8,361 nucleotides of DNA from Scleromatobacter sp045810265 (GCA_045810265.1 JBJMWF010000108.1:1-8361); one strand, 5' to 3'. Positions 1 to 6,480 are shown, counted from the first letter of the stretch. Numbers and translations: made by a program. Notes: generated by a model from the sequence alone, not told the origin.

Positions 1-360
1 CAGCGCCTGGTCGTACACCAGCGCGATCACCGGATGGCCCTGGCGGCGCGCCAGGTCGAGACAGCAGCCCAGGTGTGCCATCGCACGATGGATGCCCAGC
101 AGTTCGTCGCGCCGGCGCAGCTTCTGGCCCTGCGTGTCGACCAGCAGCAGCAGCGGCCAGCCGGGAAAGCTCTCGACGACGTCGAGCACCGCGCGAGCCT
201 GGCGCAGCGCGAGATCGACACCGACCGCCGCGTGGTTCGTGGTGCCGACGATCGCGATGGTCGCGCCGTCGAACGTGGCCGTGCCGGCCAGGAAGTCGCC
301 GTCAGCGACGATGGCGTGAGCGTCACCGAACAGCCGTGTGGCAACCGATCGCCAGTCCAT
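1..360 (-). CDS. mdcE: Malonate decarboxylase gamma subunit (MdcE), 3' part beyond window
   Basis: This is the gamma subunit of the biotin-independent malonate decarboxylase. With MdcD it forms the carboxyl-transferase-like pair that decarboxylates malonyl-S-ACP to acetyl-S-ACP in the cytoplasm. The ATG at 360-358 shares its A with the TGA stop of mdcD (TGATG), and 120 codons run open to the left edge, so the C-terminal half is missing. The visible protein begins MDWRSVATRLFGDAHAIVAD and contains the stretch LLLVDTQGQKLRRRDELLGI near residues 70-90, which matches MdcE proteins as I know them. The family is usually about 230-270 residues. The order mdcD-mdcE and the overlap strongly support the call. 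The only doubt is how the missing C-terminal part looks. Confidence 0.92.
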   Translation of the reverse strand, partial: MDWRSVATRLFGDAHAIVADGDFLAGTATFDGATIAIVGTTNHAAVGVDLALRQARAVLDVVESFPGWPLLLLVDTQGQKLRRRDELLGIHRAMAHLGCCLDLARRQGHPVIALVYDQAL

Positions 361-1259
361 CACGCGGCTCCGTTCGCCAGGCCGGCCAGCGCGGCGGGGC
401 GCAAGGCGCGCACCGCGTCGGCGTCCAGATCGGGCACGCTGCGCGCATCGGGCACGCCCAACCGCGTCCAGAACTCGAACGCGTCGGCGTTGTCGCCGTC
501 CGCATCGGTGCGACGCTGCAACAGCGCAGACTCCTGCTGCAGCGCGGCCAGCGTCATCGGCCGGCGCACGTCCAGCGCGGCGATCGCCGCCGCGCGGAAT
601 GCCGCGGCATCGTCCTCGACGAGCGCGTCGCAATCGCCGGTCAGCCAGCGATGCTTGCCGCCGGTCGTGCGCCACACCAGGGCGCGGTCGCGAGAGTCGA
701 ACTCGCCGGCGCCGTTCGACGACTCGATCACCTCCGGGCCCGACATCGCGTGGCGCGCGATGTCGCTCATCGCCACCGTGTCGGCACAGCGCGCGACGAT
801 GCCCATGCCGCCGAAGCAGCCGTTGGCCCCGCCGATCAACATCACGGTGGCAATGCCCGCGGCGCGCACGTCCAGCAGCGCTCGCATCACCTCCGACACC
901 GCGATCAGGCCGGCGTTGGCCTCGTGCAGCCGCACGCCGCCGGATTCGGCCAGCAGCAGCACGGCATCCGGTCGGTCGCGCAGCGCGCGCCGCAGCAGTC
1001 CGACCAGCTTGGCGCCATGCACCTCGCCGACGCCGCCGCCCATGAACTCGCCCTCCTGCGCGGCGACGAAGACGCTGCGGCCGGACAGCGTGGCGCGGCC
1101 GATCGCGACGCCGTCGTCGAACGCGGCCGGCACGCCCAGCTGCGCCAGGTGCGGGCTCATCACGCGCTCCGAAGGCGGCAGCCACTCGTGGAACGATTCG
1201 TGGTCGACGATGGCGGCCAGCCGCTCGCGGGCCGACATCTCCGCGAAGCTGGCGCTCAT
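360..1259 (-). CDS. mdcD: Malonate decarboxylase beta subunit (MdcD)
   Basis: A 299-residue beta subunit of biotin-independent malonate decarboxylase. With MdcE it catalyses decarboxylation of malonyl-S-ACP to acetyl-S-ACP. It belongs to the crotonase/carboxyl-transferase superfamily. Visible motifs are EGEFMGGGVGEVHGAKL at about residues 69-85, the glycine-rich GGANGCFGGMGI at 143-154 (expected oxyanion-hole loop) and MSGPEVIES at 172-180; length and motifs fit the family. The ATG at 1259-1257 overlaps the mdcC stop as ATGA (4 nt), and its own TGA shares one base with the mdcE ATG, so translation is probably coupled along C-D-E and equimolar subunits are favoured. No frameshift or missing core motif is seen. 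MdcD and MdcE are fused in some organisms; here they are separate. Confidence 0.95.
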   Translation of the reverse strand: MSASFAEMSARERLAAIVDHESFHEWLPPSERVMSPHLAQLGVPAAFDDGVAIGRATLSGRSVFVAAQEGEFMGGGVGEVHGAKLVGLLRRALRDRPDAVLLLAESGGVRLHEANAGLIAVSEVMRALLDVRAAGIATVMLIGGANGCFGGMGIVARCADTVAMSDIARHAMSGPEVIESSNGAGEFDSRDRALVWRTTGGKHRWLTGDCDALVEDDAAAFRAAAIAALDVRRPMTLAALQQESALLQRRTDADGDNADAFEFWTRLGVPDARSVPDLDADAVRALRPAALAGLANGAA

Positions 1260-1567
1260 GGCTGCACTCCGGCGATCGCCGAGATCGCCTGGTCGAGCCG
1301 CAGGCTCACGACCGCCGGCGTGGCGCCCATGTCGTGGATGGCCACGGCGATGCCCGCGATCCGGTGCCGGTCATGGAAGTCGCGCAACACGGCTTCCCAG
1401 ACCGCCCCGAAACCGCGGGCGGAGGTATCGACGTCGATACGGCACCCCGTACCTGGCGCCGACTCCACCAGCACCTCCAGGTTGCCCGAGGCGACGACGC
1501 CCACCAGGGCCGGGGGAAACGGCGCCAGCGCGCGGCCACCGTCGAAGGCGAAGTGCAGCGTCTCCAT
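1256..1567 (-). CDS. mdcC: Malonate decarboxylase acyl-carrier protein, delta subunit (MdcC)
   Basis: A 103-residue acyl carrier subunit that carries the acetyl and malonyl groups on a 2'-(5''-triphosphoribosyl)-3'-dephospho-CoA prosthetic group. The start at 1567 is chosen because METLHFAF is the typical MdcC N-terminus and a GGTGAG ribosome-binding-like sequence lies upstream, inside the end of mdcA. The same frame stays open further upstream, but only as a shadow of mdcA. The expected attachment serine is Ser27 in LVGVVASGNLEVL (residues 21-33). The C-terminal half contains the usual hydrophobic IAVAIHDMGATPAVVSLRL stretch. The gene starts 7 nt after mdcA and overlaps mdcD by 4 nt. The unusual cofactor needs MdcB and MdcG, neither of which is in the window. 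Confidence 0.93.
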   Translation of the reverse strand: METLHFAFDGGRALAPFPPALVGVVASGNLEVLVESAPGTGCRIDVDTSARGFGAVWEAVLRDFHDRHRIAGIAVAIHDMGATPAVVSLRLDQAISAIAGVQP

Positions 1568-1574
1568 GCCCGTC

Positions 1575-3248
1575 TCACCAGTTGCGAAAGCGCCGCGGCG
1601 GCTGGTACAGCCCGCCCGACGCGCGCACGAGGTCGCGCATCGAGCGCGCCGCGAGCAGGTTGCGCGTGGCATCGCGCGGATCGATGCCCAGGTCGGCCAG
1701 GCGGCGGATGACGCCGCGCTGGCGCAGCTTGTCCACCATCGCGCGGTCGCGCTTCTGCCCAGCGGGCGTGAAGCCGGCGACGCCGCGGATCGCCTGCTCG
1801 CGCTCCTCGTCGTCGCGGCACAGCAGCAGGTTGGCGATGCCTTCCTCGGTGAGCACGTGCGTGACGTCGTCGCCATAGATCATGATGGGCGGCAGCGGCA
1901 TGTTGGCCTGCTCGGCAAGCTTCCAGGCGTCCAGCGTCTCGACGAAGGCGGGCTGCATGTGCTCGCGAAACGTCTCCACCATCTGCACGACCAGCTTCTG
2001 GCCGCGCGGCGTACCGCGCACGCCGGGCAGGCCGTCGCGCGCTTCGCGTCCGGCCTTGAGCCAGGCCTGGCTGGCGTGGCGCCGACCGCGCGCGTCGGCG
2101 CCCATGTTGGGTGCGCCGCCGAAGCCCGAGATGCGGCCCAGCGTGGCGGTGGAGCTGTTGCCCAGCATGTCCATCTGCAGCGTCGAGCCGATGAACAGGT
2201 CGCATGCGTAGTGGCCGGCGGCCTGGCAGAACGCGCGGTTGCTGCGCAAGCTGCCGTCCGAGCCGGTGAAGAAGACGTCGGGCCGCGCCCGCACGTAGTC
2301 CTCCATGCCCAGCTCCGAGCCGAACGAGTGGATCGATTCGACCCAGCCGGCCTCGATCGCAGGGATCAGAGCCGGGTGCGGATTCAGCGCCCAATGCCGA
2401 CAGATCTTGCCCTTCAGGCCGAGCCGCTCGCCGTAGGTCGGCAGCAGCAGCTCGATGGCCGCGGTGTCGAAACCGATGCCGTGGTTGAGCGACTGCACGC
2501 CGTACTCCGCGTAGATGCCCTTGATGGCCATCATGGCCATCAGCACCTGGATCTCGGAGATCTGCGCCGGGTCGCGCGTGAACAGCGGCTCGATGAACGC
2601 CGGCTCGGGCGCCCGCACGACGAAGTCGACCCAGTCGGACGGAATGTCAATACGCGGCAGGGTATCAACGATCTGGTCGACCTGCGCCACCACGATGCCG
2701 CTCTTGAACGCCGTGGCCTCGACGATCGCCGGCGTGTCCTCGGTGTTGGGGCCTGTATAGAGGTTGCCCTGCGCATCCGCCGCCTGGGCGGCGATCAGCG
2801 CGACCTTGGGCGTGAGGTCGATGAAGTAGCGTCCGAACAGCTCCAGGTAGGTGTGGATGGCGCCGATCTGCAGCTTGCCCGCACCCAGCAGTTGCGCGAG
2901 GCGCAGCGCCTGCGGACCGGAGAAGGAGAAATCCAGCTTGCTGGCGATGCCCAGTTCGAACACGTCCAGGTGCTCGGGCAGCGACAGCACCGACTGCACG
3001 ATGTGCAGGTCGTGCACCCGCTCGGCCGAGACCTGGGTCAGCGCGCGCGCGAGGAAGTCGGCCTGCTTCTGGTTGTCGCCCTCGAGGCAGACGCGGTCGC
3101 CCGGTTCGATCAGTGCCTCGAGCAGGGGGACGATCGCGTCGGCCGCGACCGTCTTCGCGCGCACGCCCGCCAACGCCGCCGCGCGCGCGAGACGCGCCGC
3201 GCGATTGGTGCGCTGGCGCGTCCAGGGCGAGTCGGCGATCACGCTCAT
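1575..3248 (-). CDS. mdcA: Malonate decarboxylase alpha subunit, acetyl-S-ACP:malonate ACP transferase (MdcA)
   Basis: A 557-residue alpha subunit that exchanges the acetyl group on MdcC for malonate, forming malonyl-S-ACP and free acetate (EC 2.3.1.187). Family landmarks are visible throughout: CLEGDNQKQADFLARAL (54-70), IGAIHTYLELFGRYF (128-142), NLYTGPNTEDTP (162-173), VLMAMMAIKGIYAEYGVQSL (235-254) and LNHGIGFDTAAIELLLPTYG (254-273). Further on are CRHWALNPHP, LRSNRAFCQ, GFGGAPNMG and, near the C-terminus, MIYGDDVTHVLTEEGIA and GLYQPPRRFRNW. Length is normal for the family (about 550). The ATG at 3248 lies one base after the dctM stop, which places mdcA in the same operon as the TRAP transporter. 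The next gene is mdcC, 7 nt away, whereas mdcB usually sits between mdcA and mdcC. No defects are seen. Confidence 0.97.
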   Translation of the reverse strand: MSVIADSPWTRQRTNRAARLARAAALAGVRAKTVAADAIVPLLEALIEPGDRVCLEGDNQKQADFLARALTQVSAERVHDLHIVQSVLSLPEHLDVFELGIASKLDFSFSGPQALRLAQLLGAGKLQIGAIHTYLELFGRYFIDLTPKVALIAAQAADAQGNLYTGPNTEDTPAIVEATAFKSGIVVAQVDQIVDTLPRIDIPSDWVDFVVRAPEPAFIEPLFTRDPAQISEIQVLMAMMAIKGIYAEYGVQSLNHGIGFDTAAIELLLPTYGERLGLKGKICRHWALNPHPALIPAIEAGWVESIHSFGSELGMEDYVRARPDVFFTGSDGSLRSNRAFCQAAGHYACDLFIGSTLQMDMLGNSSTATLGRISGFGGAPNMGADARGRRHASQAWLKAGREARDGLPGVRGTPRGQKLVVQMVETFREHMQPAFVETLDAWKLAEQANMPLPPIMIYGDDVTHVLTEEGIANLLLCRDDEEREQAIRGVAGFTPAGQKRDRAMVDKLRQRGVIRRLADLGIDPRDATRNLLAARSMRDLVRASGGLYQPPRRFRNW

Positions 3249-3249
3249 G

Positions 3250-4608
3250 TCACGGGTGGGCCAACGGGCCCATCACGAGGTTGGGCAGCGCGGTGGCGAT
3301 GCCCGGGAAGGCCGAGATCACGACCACCGTCAGCAGCATCAGCACGACGAACGGGATCACGCCGCGGATGATCGCGCCGAGCGGAATGTCGGGCGCGATG
3401 TTCTTGATCACGAAGATGTTCAGGCCCACCGGCGGATGGATCAGGCCGGTCTCCATCACGATGGTCATCACCACGCCGAACCACACCAGGTCGAAGCCCG
3501 CGGCCTTGAGCGGCGGCAGGAAGATCGGCGAGGTCATCAGGATGATGGAGACCGGCGGCAGGAAGAAGCCCATCACGATCACCAGCAGCAGGATGGCGGC
3601 CAGCAGCATCCATTTGGACAACGCCAGCCCGACGATCCACTGCGCCATCGACTGGCTGATGTGCAGGTAGCTCATCACGTACGAGAACAAGAGCGACATG
3701 CCGATGATGAACATCAGCATCGTCGACTCCTTGAGCGTCGCCGACAGGATGGGCGCGATGTCGCGCAGGCGCCAGACGCCGTAGATCAGCGCGATCAGCA
3801 GCAGCGCGAGCAGGCTGCCCAGGCCGGCGGTCTCGGACGGCGTCGCAAAGCCGCCATACAGCGCCACCATCACGCCGGTGAGCAGGATCAGGAATGGCAG
3901 CACGCGCGGCAGGATCGAGAAGCGCTGCGTCATCGTGAAGTGCTCGTCCAGCAGCAGCGACGACGGCGTGCCGTCGGCTTCGAACTGGCGCCTGGCCGCG
4001 CGGTATTCGCGCTGGTAGTTGATCGCCGCCCACAACGCGAACAGCACGACCAGCAACACGCCCGGCCCGATGCCAGCCAGGAACAGCCGGCCCAGCGACT
4101 GCTCCGCCGCGACCGCGTACAGGATCATCGTCACCGACGGCGGCAGCAGGATGCCCAGCGTGCCGCCGGCCGCGATGATGCCGGCCGCGAAGCCGGGCGA
4201 GTAGCCGCGGCGCCGCATCTCCGGGATGCCCGCGCTGCCGATCGCCGAGCAGGTGGCCGGGCTCGAGCCGGCCATCGCCGCGAACAGCGCGCAGGCGAAC
4301 ACGTTGGCGATGCCCAGGCCGCCCGGGATGCGGCCCATCCACACGTGCATCGCCGCGTACAGGTCCTGCCCGGCGCGCGTGCGCCCGATCGCCGAGCCCT
4401 TGAGGATGAACAGCGGGATCGACAGCAGCGTGATGCTGGACATCTCCTCGTACACGTTCTGCGTCACGGTGTCGAGCGACGAGGCCGGCATGAACAGCGC
4501 CATGAACAGCACGCCGACGCTGCCGAGCGAGAACGCGATGGGCATGCCGGAGAACATCACCAGCAGCGTGACCACGCCGAACAGGGCGCCCAGGGCAAGC
4601 ATCGACAT
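3250..4608 (-). CDS. dctM: TRAP dicarboxylate transporter, large permease subunit (DctM family), probably malonate
   Basis: A 452-residue inner-membrane protein, the translocating subunit of a tripartite ATP-independent periplasmic transporter. It is strongly hydrophobic throughout, consistent with about 12 membrane segments. Family signatures are ITLLSIPLFILKGSAI (about 59-74), the AGSSPATCSAIGSAGIPEM loop (113-131), AAGGTLGILLPPSV (146-159) and METGLIHPPVGLNIFVIKN (385-403). The start at 4608 (MSMLALGALFGVV) is chosen because its ATG shares one base with the dctQ stop (TGATG) and places the first membrane helix at the N-terminus, as usual. Reading further upstream would only add charged non-family sequence. 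The stop is one base before mdcA. Substrate is inferred from the mdc genes: the large subunit itself does not show whether it moves malonate. Confidence 0.94.
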   Translation of the reverse strand: MSMLALGALFGVVTLLVMFSGMPIAFSLGSVGVLFMALFMPASSLDTVTQNVYEEMSSITLLSIPLFILKGSAIGRTRAGQDLYAAMHVWMGRIPGGLGIANVFACALFAAMAGSSPATCSAIGSAGIPEMRRRGYSPGFAAGIIAAGGTLGILLPPSVTMILYAVAAEQSLGRLFLAGIGPGVLLVVLFALWAAINYQREYRAARRQFEADGTPSSLLLDEHFTMTQRFSILPRVLPFLILLTGVMVALYGGFATPSETAGLGSLLALLLIALIYGVWRLRDIAPILSATLKESTMLMFIIGMSLLFSYVMSYLHISQSMAQWIVGLALSKWMLLAAILLLVIVMGFFLPPVSIILMTSPIFLPPLKAAGFDLVWFGVVMTIVMETGLIHPPVGLNIFVIKNIAPDIPLGAIIRGVIPFVVLMLLTVVVISAFPGIATALPNLVMGPLAHP

Positions 4609-5195
4609 CAGCGGCCCCCGACCTTGTTGCTGCTGACCACCACCTGCAGCGCCAGCTGCAGCGTCAGCAGCAGCATGCCCAGCGACATCAGCAGGTACGG
4701 AATCCACAACGGCGGCGCCCACGACGACGAGGTCGTCTGCCCTTCCGCCCAGGCCTCGTGCAGCAGCGTGCAGGATTTCCAGGCGAAGAACGCGCAGAAC
4801 AGCAGGCAGCCGACGTCGACCAGCAGGATGCGCGCGCGATTCAAGCGCGCCGGCAGCAGCGACGACACCGCCTCGATGCCCACGTGCCCGCGGATCGCCT
4901 GCACGAAGGCGCTGCACAGGAAGGTCGCGCCGACCAGGCAGAACACCGATGCCTCGTCCTGCCAGTCGGTCGACGCGTGCAGGAAGTAGCGCGTGACGAC
5001 GCTGGAGCTGAGGATCAACGCCGACGCGAGCAGCGCGATCATGCCCAGCACCATCATGGCGCGGTTGACGATGATCAGCGCGCGCGCCAGCGGCAGCAGC
5101 ACGCGCGGCGTGGCCGGGTCGATGTGCTGGTGCAGGCCGGCGCCGGACGGCGCGGCCGCCAGGCCCACCGGCACCTGCGGCAGGTCGGTGTTCAC
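4608..5195 (-). CDS. dctQ: TRAP transporter small permease subunit (DctQ family), GTG start
   Basis: A 195-residue small membrane subunit of the TRAP transporter, which pairs with DctM. Four hydrophobic segments are visible: about 38-66, 83-100, 122-140 and 163-187. The DctQ hallmark region is WQDEASVFCLVGATF followed by FVQAIRGHVGIEAV (residues 78-111). The GTG at 5195-5193 is preferred because it overlaps the dctP stop as GTGA (4 nt). The first in-frame ATG downstream falls inside the first membrane segment, and upstream codons lie inside dctP. This start gives about 35 residues ahead of the first helix, somewhat longer than many DctQ proteins, and other GTG codons (Val8, Val10) are possible. 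Sequence conservation of this family is low, so context carries much of the call. Confidence 0.9.
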   Translation of the reverse strand: MNTDLPQVPVGLAAAPSGAGLHQHIDPATPRVLLPLARALIIVNRAMMVLGMIALLASALILSSSVVTRYFLHASTDWQDEASVFCLVGATFLCSAFVQAIRGHVGIEAVSSLLPARLNRARILLVDVGCLLFCAFFAWKSCTLLHEAWAEGQTTSSSWAPPLWIPYLLMSLGMLLLTLQLALQVVVSSNKVGGR

Positions 5196-6211
5196 AGCAG
5201 CTTCTGCGCGGCGGTGATCAAGGCCTTGCACGATTCGTTGCGCTCGGCGTAGTCCTTCCAGGCCGTGGCCTTGGCGATCGCCTGCCACTTGCCCAGGGTG
5301 GCGTTGTCGATGTCATAGCACTTGGCGCCGGCCTTGGTGTAGACCTCGGCCACGAGCTTGTCGTCGGCGCGCGCGGCGTCGGTGGCGAACTTCTCCTGCT
5401 CGGCGCCGACCGCCATGATGATGTCCTGGTGCGCCTTGGGCAGCTTGTAGAAGACCTCCTTGGAGATCATCAGCGGCTCGAACATGAACCAGTACGCCTT
5501 GTTGCGCGCCGTCGTCAGGTGCTTGGCGATCTCCTCGAGCTTGAACGAGATGAAGCTGGTCGAGGACGTCATCGCCGCCTCCATCGCGCCGGTCTGCATC
5601 GCGGCGTAGATCTCGTTGGACGGCAGCGAGATGACCGAGGCGCCGGCCTCCTTGAGCATCATGTCCATCTCGCGGCTGCCGCCGCGCACCTTCATGCCCT
5701 TGGCGTCGGCCGGCGCCACCAGCGGCGCGTTCTTGCTGGCCACGCCGCCACCCTGCCAGATCCAGCTGACGATCAGCACCCCCTTGTCGTCCAGCGTCTT
5801 GGCCAGCAGCTTGCCGACCTCGGCCGTCTTCCAGGCGGCGCCCACTTCGTAGCTGGGCACGAGGGCGGGCATCAGGCCGATGTTGACCTCGGGCACCTCG
5901 CCGCCGGCGTACGACAGCGGCACCAGGCTCAGGTCGAGCGCACCCTTGCGCAAGGCCGAGAATTGCGAGTTGGTCTTCATCAGCGACGAGCCGGGATACA
6001 CGGCGGCCTTCAGTGCGCCGTTGCTGCGTTTCTCGATGTCCGCGGCGAAGCGGCGGCACAGGCGGTCCCGGAAATCGCCTTCGGCGACCGTGCCACCGGG
6101 GAACTGGTGCGAGATCTTCAGCGTGCCGTCCTGGGCCAGCGTGCGCGCCGCAAAGGGCGCCGCCATCGTTGCGCCCATCGCCTGCACCACCGTGCGTCGT
6201 GTGATTGCCAT
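5192..6211 (-). CDS. dctP: TRAP transporter periplasmic solute-binding protein (DctP family), probably malonate
   Basis: A 339-residue extracytoplasmic binding protein that captures the substrate for the DctQM permease. The first 26 or so residues look like an export signal with a twin arginine (ITRRTVVQ, Arg5-Arg6), a weak hydrophobic stretch and a likely cleavage after Ala26 (RTLA/QDG); Tat export is therefore plausible. The mature part shows DctP features: LKISHQFPGGTVAEGDF near the N-terminus, then DAKGMKVRGGSREMDMMLK (169-187) with Arg176 in the position of the carboxylate-binding arginine. SLPSNEIYAAMQTGAMEAA follows (195-213). An AGGAGA site at 6216-6221 stands 4 nt from the ATG. It is the first gene of the leftward operon and faces the GntR regulator. 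Malonate as ligand is inferred from the operon; other small dicarboxylates cannot be ruled out. Confidence 0.93.
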   Translation of the reverse strand: MAITRRTVVQAMGATMAAPFAARTLAQDGTLKISHQFPGGTVAEGDFRDRLCRRFAADIEKRSNGALKAAVYPGSSLMKTNSQFSALRKGALDLSLVPLSYAGGEVPEVNIGLMPALVPSYEVGAAWKTAEVGKLLAKTLDDKGVLIVSWIWQGGGVASKNAPLVAPADAKGMKVRGGSREMDMMLKEAGASVISLPSNEIYAAMQTGAMEAAMTSSTSFISFKLEEIAKHLTTARNKAYWFMFEPLMISKEVFYKLPKAHQDIIMAVGAEQEKFATDAARADDKLVAEVYTKAGAKCYDIDNATLGKWQAIAKATAWKDYAERNESCKALITAAQKLL

Positions 6212-6215
6212 GATG

Positions 6216-6221
6216 TCTCCT
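6216..6221 (-). promoter_or_regulatory. Ribosome binding site of dctP
   Basis: On the minus strand the sequence AGGAGA lies 4 nt before the ATG at 6211. It is the best Shine-Dalgarno match in the leftward operon and fixes the dctP start. The downstream genes rely on weak sites and overlapping stop/start codons. Confidence 0.8.
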
Positions 6222-6237
6222 GTAGATCAGCGACACA

Positions 6238-6249
6238 GGGGCTAGCCCC
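6238..6249. repeat. Perfect 12-bp palindrome GGGGCTAGCCCC in the dctP leader
   Basis: The 12 bases are a perfect palindrome with a central CTAG, a rare tetranucleotide in many bacterial genomes. It lies 27 nt upstream of the dctP ATG and 2 nt from the hairpin at 6252-6267. It could be a protein-binding site or part of a structured 5' leader. No function can be read from the sequence alone. Confidence 0.55.
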
Positions 6250-6251
6250 GC

Positions 6252-6267
6252 AGCGGCGGGAGCCGCT
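6252..6267. repeat. GC-rich hairpin (6-bp stem, 4-nt loop) in the dctP leader
   Basis: AGCGGC (6252-6257) and GCCGCT (6262-6267) are exact inverted repeats around the loop GGGA. In the leftward transcript they would form a stable stem about 40 nt before the dctP ATG. No run of T follows on either strand, so it is not a classical intrinsic terminator. It directly abuts the candidate operator at 6268. Confidence 0.5.
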
Positions 6268-6277
6268 TTGAATACAA
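6268..6277. promoter_or_regulatory. Candidate GntR/FadR-family operator, TTGAATACAA
   Basis: The site has the form TTG-N4-CAA; 8 of 10 positions pair as a palindrome, with only one mismatched pair. FadR-subfamily regulators often bind short palindromes of the TTGTATACAA or TGGTNNNACCA kind. From memory, uncertain in detail, the rhizobial malonate regulator MatR recognises a related TTGTATAC-type sequence. The position between the divergent genes, some 57 nt from the dctP start codon, suits repression or activation of the leftward operon. The site is a pattern match only. Confidence 0.35.
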
Positions 6278-6480
6278 CGATTGCGAGTTTGCATGCACGA
6301 TCGATGTTTCAGACTCGGTAGGAACCCGTAAATCGCCTCCCGCTGTTTCTGTTTCGTAGCGCGGCGCATTCAAAAGCCACCGCTATGAATCCCCAATTAG
6401 CGATTTGTTATTCGAAACGCGCGCGGACGCACTCAAGCTGGCAGAATTTCCCGCTCCACCCGCACCTGGCCACCTCGAAC

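Larger units (their letters stand above)
6212..6480. other. Divergent intergenic control region between dctP and the GntR regulator
   Basis: A 269-nt region, clearly less GC-rich in its middle (about 6268-6430) than the genes around it, separates the leftward operon from the rightward regulator. Both promoters must lie here. It holds the two palindromes next to dctP, a TTG-N4-CAA candidate operator (6268-6277), an inverted repeat of GCTTT(T)GAAT about 100 nt apart, and the perfect 8-bp palindrome TGCATGCA at 6290-6297 followed by the overlapping palindromes CGATCG and ATCGAT (6298-6305). I could not assign a convincing -35/-10 pair on either strand. An in-frame ATG at 6385 could extend the regulator into this region, but I judge this unlikely. 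Confidence 0.6.

Noticed and set aside
1306..2394. A 362-codon minus-strand frame overlapping mdcA and mdcC
   Set aside because: It is another frame of mdcA and carries no recognisable domain, while the mdcA and mdcC frames match their families end to end.
75..3371. A very long stop-free reading frame (over 1000 codons) on the + strand opposite mdcA-mdcC-mdcD
   Set aside because: It is antisense to well-recognised mdc genes. Its protein is rich in Arg, Ala, His and Gln with no domain, as expected of a GC-rich shadow frame.
4609..4917. Possible 103-residue N-terminal extension of DctM
   Set aside because: The added sequence is charged and glycine/alanine-rich, overlaps dctQ, and is not seen in the DctM family; the ATG at 4608 fits both the overlap and the first helix.
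2851..4989. A 712-codon + strand frame opposite mdcA, dctM and dctQ
   Set aside because: It is low-complexity (His, Arg, Gln, Asp rich) and mirrors the codons of the hydrophobic membrane genes on the other strand. It matches no family I know.
6290..6305. TGCATGCA and the adjoining CGATCGAT as a main operator
   Set aside because: They are short exact palindromes, but they do not resemble a GntR/FadR-type site and cluster by chance easily; noted only as part of the control region.
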